A DNA stretch of 6,905 nucleotides from Casimicrobiaceae bacterium. Its GTDB lineage: Bacteria > Pseudomonadota > Gammaproteobacteria > Burkholderiales > Casimicrobiaceae. Positions 4,623 through 6,905 of this stretch are shown one piece after another (the first letter of the stretch is position 1; each line of letters starts with the position of its first letter). The notes beneath the pieces are model-generated. The model saw nothing but the letters and a program-made list of their open reading frames with translations, was not told the origin of the DNA and searched no databases. The DNA is taken from contig CATPAO010000183.1 of NCBI GenBank assembly GCA_955652025.1, positions 1 to 6,905 on the forward strand, written 5' to 3'. Position numbers and translations under genes: made by a program.

Positions 4623-5906
4623 ATGTCGCGAGAGGACGATGAGCAAGCCCGTGCGATCGCCGAGGTGGTGGCTCGGCGCAGCTATGGCAAGCTGATCTCC
4701 TTTCTCGCGGCGCGCACGCGCGACGTCGCGGGGGCGGAGGATGCGTTGTCCGACGCCTTCGCCGCAGCACTGGTCGGCTGGGCCGCCAGCGGCATTCCCG
4801 CGAACCCCGAAGCCTGGTTGCTGACCGTCGCACGGCGCAAGATGATCGACGCGGCCCGGCGGCGGCGTAGCGCCGAGGACGGCTCGATGTATCTGCAATT
4901 GATCGCTGATGAGATGGACGCGGCCGCCGCGAGCGACGCACCGATCCCCGATGATCGCTTGCGCCTGATGTTCGCCTGCGCCCACCCGGCGATCGAACCC
5001 ACCGTGCGCGCGCCGCTCATGCTGCAGACCATCCTCGGCTTCGACGCCGGCACGATCGCGTCGGCATTTCTGGTCGCGCCGGCGACGATGAGCCAGCGTC
5101 TCGTGCGCGCCAAGAGCAAGATCAGGCAGGCCGGTATTCCATTCCACGTGCCGGAGCACAACGAATTGCGCGGGCGCCTCGACGCGGTGCTCGAGGCCAT
5201 CTACGCGGTCTTCGCCGAAGGCTGGTCCGACCCCGCGGGCACCGAAGCGCGCCGCCGCAACCTCGCCGAAGAAGGGATCTGGCTGGGCCGGCTGGTGGTG
5301 TCGCTGCTGCCCGAACAGCCCGAAGCGCTCGGCTTGCTGGCACTCATGCTTCACGCCGAAGCGCGGCGCGGTGCGCGACGCGACGCGCAAGGCGAATACG
5401 TGCCACTCGCGGATCAGGATCCGGCGTTGTGGAACGCACCGTTGATCGAGGAGGCCGAAGCGCTGCTGTTGCGCGCGAGCGAAATGAACGCGATCGACCG
5501 CTATCAACTGGAGGCGGCGGCACAATCGGCGCATGCGATTCGGCGACTGACCGGACGCACCGACTGGGCAGCGATCGTGCAGATTTACGATGCGTTGCAA
5601 GCCATCACCGGTTCGCCCGTGGTGGCAATCAACCGCGCCGTTGCGTTGGCCGAGACACGCGGGCCCGCGGAGGGACTCGGCGCGCTCGCCGCAGTGGCGG
5701 GCGATTCGCGGCTCGCCGACTATCAGCCTTACTGGGCGGCGCGTGCGGGATTGCTATCGCGCGCGGGCGACGCCGAAGCGGCTGAGGATGCATATCAACG
5801 AGCGATCGGCCTCGAATCCGATCCGGCGGTCCGCCGCTTTCTGCAGCAGCGTTGCGATCAGCTGGGCAAGCCGGCCATCCGTCTCACGGGTTCAGAAATT
5901 CCCTGA
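4623..5906 (+). CDS. ECF42-type RNA polymerase sigma factor with long C-terminal extension, 427 aa
   Basis: This is an extracytoplasmic-function sigma factor. The sigma2 region spans about residues 8-82 and includes AEDALSDAFAAALVGWAASG (38-57) and PEAWLLTVARRKMIDAARRR (62-81), the -10 recognition and strand-opening part. The sigma4 helix-turn-helix spans about 113-170 (LRLMFACAHPAI, then GTIASAFLVAPATMSQRLVR), contacting -35 DNA. From about 180 to 420 is a DUF6596/TPR-like extension with the typical blocks YAVFAEGW, ALGLLALMLHAEARR, DQDPALWN, YQLEAAAQSAHA and GSPVVAINRAVALAE. This architecture defines the ECF42 group, in which the extension, not an anti-sigma factor, is thought to control activity; none is encoded nearby. 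ATG 4623 is the only plausible start after the DGPF gene, although its ribosome binding site is weak, suggesting coupling. The frame is open to 4557, but that would overlap the DGPF gene. Confidence 0.95.
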   Translation: MSREDDEQARAIAEVVARRSYGKLISFLAARTRDVAGAEDALSDAFAAALVGWAASGIPANPEAWLLTVARRKMIDAARRRRSAEDGSMYLQLIADEMDAAAASDAPIPDDRLRLMFACAHPAIEPTVRAPLMLQTILGFDAGTIASAFLVAPATMSQRLVRAKSKIRQAGIPFHVPEHNELRGRLDAVLEAIYAVFAEGWSDPAGTEARRRNLAEEGIWLGRLVVSLLPEQPEALGLLALMLHAEARRGARRDAQGEYVPLADQDPALWNAPLIEEAEALLLRASEMNAIDRYQLEAAAQSAHAIRRLTGRTDWAAIVQIYDALQAITGSPVVAINRAVALAETRGPAEGLGALAAVAGDSRLADYQPYWAARAGLLSRAGDAEAAEDAYQRAIGLESDPAVRRFLQQRCDQLGKPAIRLTGSEIP

Positions 5907-5958
5907 GCGCGTTCGCGATCGGGTCAAGCCACCCCCTTTCGCTCGAATTGTTGATCGG

Positions 5959-6180
5959 CTAGCTCTTCTTGCTTCCGAAGACCAGGAGCAGTCCGCCGAT
6001 CACGATCGCCCCCACACCAACCCAGATCGGCACGTTCACCGTCTCTTTGTCCGTTACCGATATTACGATTGGTCCGATCTTGGCCTCGTGGGCCTCCTTC
6101 GTGTAGGTGAAGCCGCCGTACACCAACCCCAGTATGCCGCCAATGACCAGTACGATTCCCAGCATCTTCATCGCGTTCAC
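5959..6180 (-). CDS. DUF3185-like two-helix membrane protein, 73 aa, GTG start
   Basis: The protein consists of an N-terminal helix (residues 4-23, MKMLGIVLVIGGILGLVYGG), a central loop (TKEAHEAKIGPIVISVTDKE) and a C-terminal helix (52-69, IWVGVGAIVIGGLLLVFG) ending in SKKS. The order fits the DUF3185 family of small inner-membrane proteins with no known function. GTG at 6180 is preferred: AAGGAG (6191-6186) lies exactly 5 nt before it. The ATG three codons later would sit 14 nt away, and the open frame upstream contains the ribosome binding site itself. An ATG immediately followed by TGA overlaps the same start region in another frame. The gene converges with the sigma factor gene, separated by 52 bp with no clear terminator. 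Confidence 0.82.
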   Translation of the reverse strand: MNAMKMLGIVLVIGGILGLVYGGFTYTKEAHEAKIGPIVISVTDKETVNVPIWVGVGAIVIGGLLLVFGSKKS

Positions 6181-6300
6181 ATAATCTCCTTCGATAAGCA
6201 AATCCCAACATCACCTCCGCGGACAGCACGCCATGGCATGAACGAGATTTCGCATGCTATGCGCAACGAAGGCCCAGCACCAGACCGACCGCCGAAACGG

Positions 6301-6648
6301 TTAATTGAGGGGTCCACTTCTCGATTCGCCATCATCTGGTGGCGCCCGAAGGCGGCGGATGAGGATGTCGATGATATCGTTGCCGCTTGGCGACTTCAGG
6401 CGAGATTGGCTCATTACGCGGCTAAGCTCAGGTTTGAGAAGCGATTGATAATCGGAGCGAATGAAGACTGCGGCAATGGCTTGCTGACCATCAATCGACT
6501 CCGACGCAGGGAACAAGCGTGCCAGATCGTCAAGACTCTCGCGATCGCTCAGGCGATGGCGCGCGAGCGTGTCGAGCGGCTCGCGGTCATCATCACATTG
6601 TTGCGATTCTCCCGAGAGGCAGTCGACAAGCGGGACCGGCGCGGGCAC
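6301..6648 (-). CDS. Hypothetical protein, up to 115 aa
   Basis: The frame opens after TAA 6666 and runs from GTG 6648 to TAA 6301. The central and C-terminal part looks like real protein: LDTLARHRLSDRESLDDLAR, AIAAVFIRSDYQSLLKPELS, and then QSRLKSPSGNDIIDILIRRL. These are alternating amphipathic helices, ending in a polar tail. The first ~25 residues are low quality and overlap the restored 3' end of the thioesterase, so the true start is unclear. GGGAGA (6613-6608) precedes ATG codons at about 6598-6585, but these are in another frame, so a frameshift near the start is possible. I do not recognise a named family. An overlapping plus-strand frame is fully codon-antiparallel to it and is judged a shadow. 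Confidence 0.45.
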   Translation of the reverse strand: MPAPVPLVDCLSGESQQCDDDREPLDTLARHRLSDRESLDDLARLFPASESIDGQQAIAAVFIRSDYQSLLKPELSRVMSQSRLKSPSGNDIIDILIRRLRAPPDDGESRSGPLN

Positions 6649-6905
6649 TAGAGGAGCGGAATATTAGACACGTGGTAGTCGCGTGCGCGTACTTCTTCCC
6701 ATCGACGTGTGTTGGTCGCTTCGGCGATTCCCACGCGGCTGCCGACATGAATCGTCTTGCCCTCGGCCCGTACCGGACCCCCCTTGTCGCGGAGTGAACG
6801 GATCAGGTTGACCTTCAGCTCCAGCGTTGTGTATCCAATGCCCCTCGGAAGCGTCGAATGGATCAAGCATCCGAGCGCGGAGTCGAGCAGTGTGCAGAAG
6901 TAACC
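6593..6905 (-). pseudogene. PaaI-like hotdog thioesterase, 3' part, frameshifted (runs off right edge)
   Basis: The gene enters from the right edge reading GYFCTLLDSALGCLIHSTLP, then GYTTLELKVNLIRSL, then GPVRAEGKTIHVGSRVGIAE. These are the LLD-S-A-x-G-C helix, the GYTTLELKVNF strand and the G-x-V-x-A-E-G-x-x-I-H-x-G-R-R block of PaaI/YbgC-type acyl-CoA thioesterases, which hydrolyse CoA thioesters as homotetramers. After EATNT the frame is lost: the in-frame reading ends at 6648, while the next frame from 6706 gives VDGKKYAHATTTCLIF, the expected C-terminal strand. One extra base around 6707-6713 accounts for it. In the restored frame the stop is TGA 6595-6593, after a non-conserved tail. 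A sequencing error is possible; otherwise it is a recent pseudogene. The 5' end is outside the window. Confidence 0.78.

Noticed and set aside
4506..5600. A 364-codon minus-strand open frame
   Set aside because: It lies antisense to the DGPF and sigma factor genes, is rich in Arg, Ala and Gly with no recognisable domain, and is a GC-driven shadow.
6253..6267. Hairpin CGCAT-GCT-ATGCG upstream of the DUF3185 gene
   Set aside because: A 5-bp stem alone is not evidence of a regulatory site.
5590..6651. A 353-codon plus-strand open frame
   Set aside because: It overlaps the 3' end of the sigma gene in another frame and runs antisense to the DUF3185 and hypothetical genes. It has no consistent domain and no ribosome binding site. 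Its 3' part is codon-antiparallel to the minus-strand hypothetical protein, which reads better.
1..6905. CRISPR arrays, tRNA or rRNA genes and insertion-sequence ends
   Set aside because: No spaced repeats, no cloverleaf-like or ribosomal sequence, and no transposase or terminal inverted repeats were seen.

Overview
The window is about 60% GC and tightly packed. Its ribosome binding sites are good Shine-Dalgarno matches and its gene families are typical of Gram-negative proteobacteria. The mix (short DUF5668-like and DUF3185-like membrane proteins, a DedA variant, a chloroperoxidase-type hydrolase, a PaaI-like thioesterase) suggests a Burkholderiales-type beta-proteobacterium. That assignment rests on recalled family distribution, not a search. 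The region looks accessory: intact small metabolic and membrane genes are interleaved with at least four broken gene remnants.

Left end (1-454). The minus strand carries the first codons of a gene that runs off the left edge. Its start resembles the conserved N-terminal motif of IscB/RRXRR HNH proteins. A hairpin-dense segment lies just upstream (about 75-235) and is a candidate HEARO/omega RNA. An 11-bp tandem repeat covers the start codon. A possible 45-codon coding remnant follows at 303-437.

Left-centre (455-2255). A minus-strand VOC/glyoxalase-fold protein diverges from a 53-residue two-helix membrane protein on the plus strand. Next come a TVP38/VTT membrane protein and, 2 nt later, a frameshifted and truncated gene of unknown function. 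That gene runs head-on into the first ~30 codons of an isochorismatase-family hydrolase, itself frameshifted, on the minus strand.

Centre (2256-4061). An intact alpha/beta hydrolase of the non-heme chloroperoxidase/arylesterase type is on the minus strand. A near-perfect 26-bp palindrome and a tiny ORF lie upstream of it. An unusual DedA-family protein follows on the plus strand, immediately followed by the C-terminal end of a cytochrome c with no haem-binding part.

Right-centre (4187-5906). A two-gene module encodes a DGPF/YCII-domain protein and an ECF42-type sigma factor with a long TPR-like C-terminal extension. It is preceded by TGTCGA-N17-CGTC, which matches the promoter motif recalled for ECF42 sigma factors. 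The pair is therefore probably autoregulated, and no anti-sigma gene is present. This is the clearest functional system in the window.

Right end (5959-6905). On the minus strand are a DUF3185-like two-helix membrane protein, a hypothetical protein, and a PaaI-type thioesterase that enters from the right edge and is frameshifted near its C-terminus. Apart from the sigma factor pair, the neighbouring genes do not form an evident common pathway.
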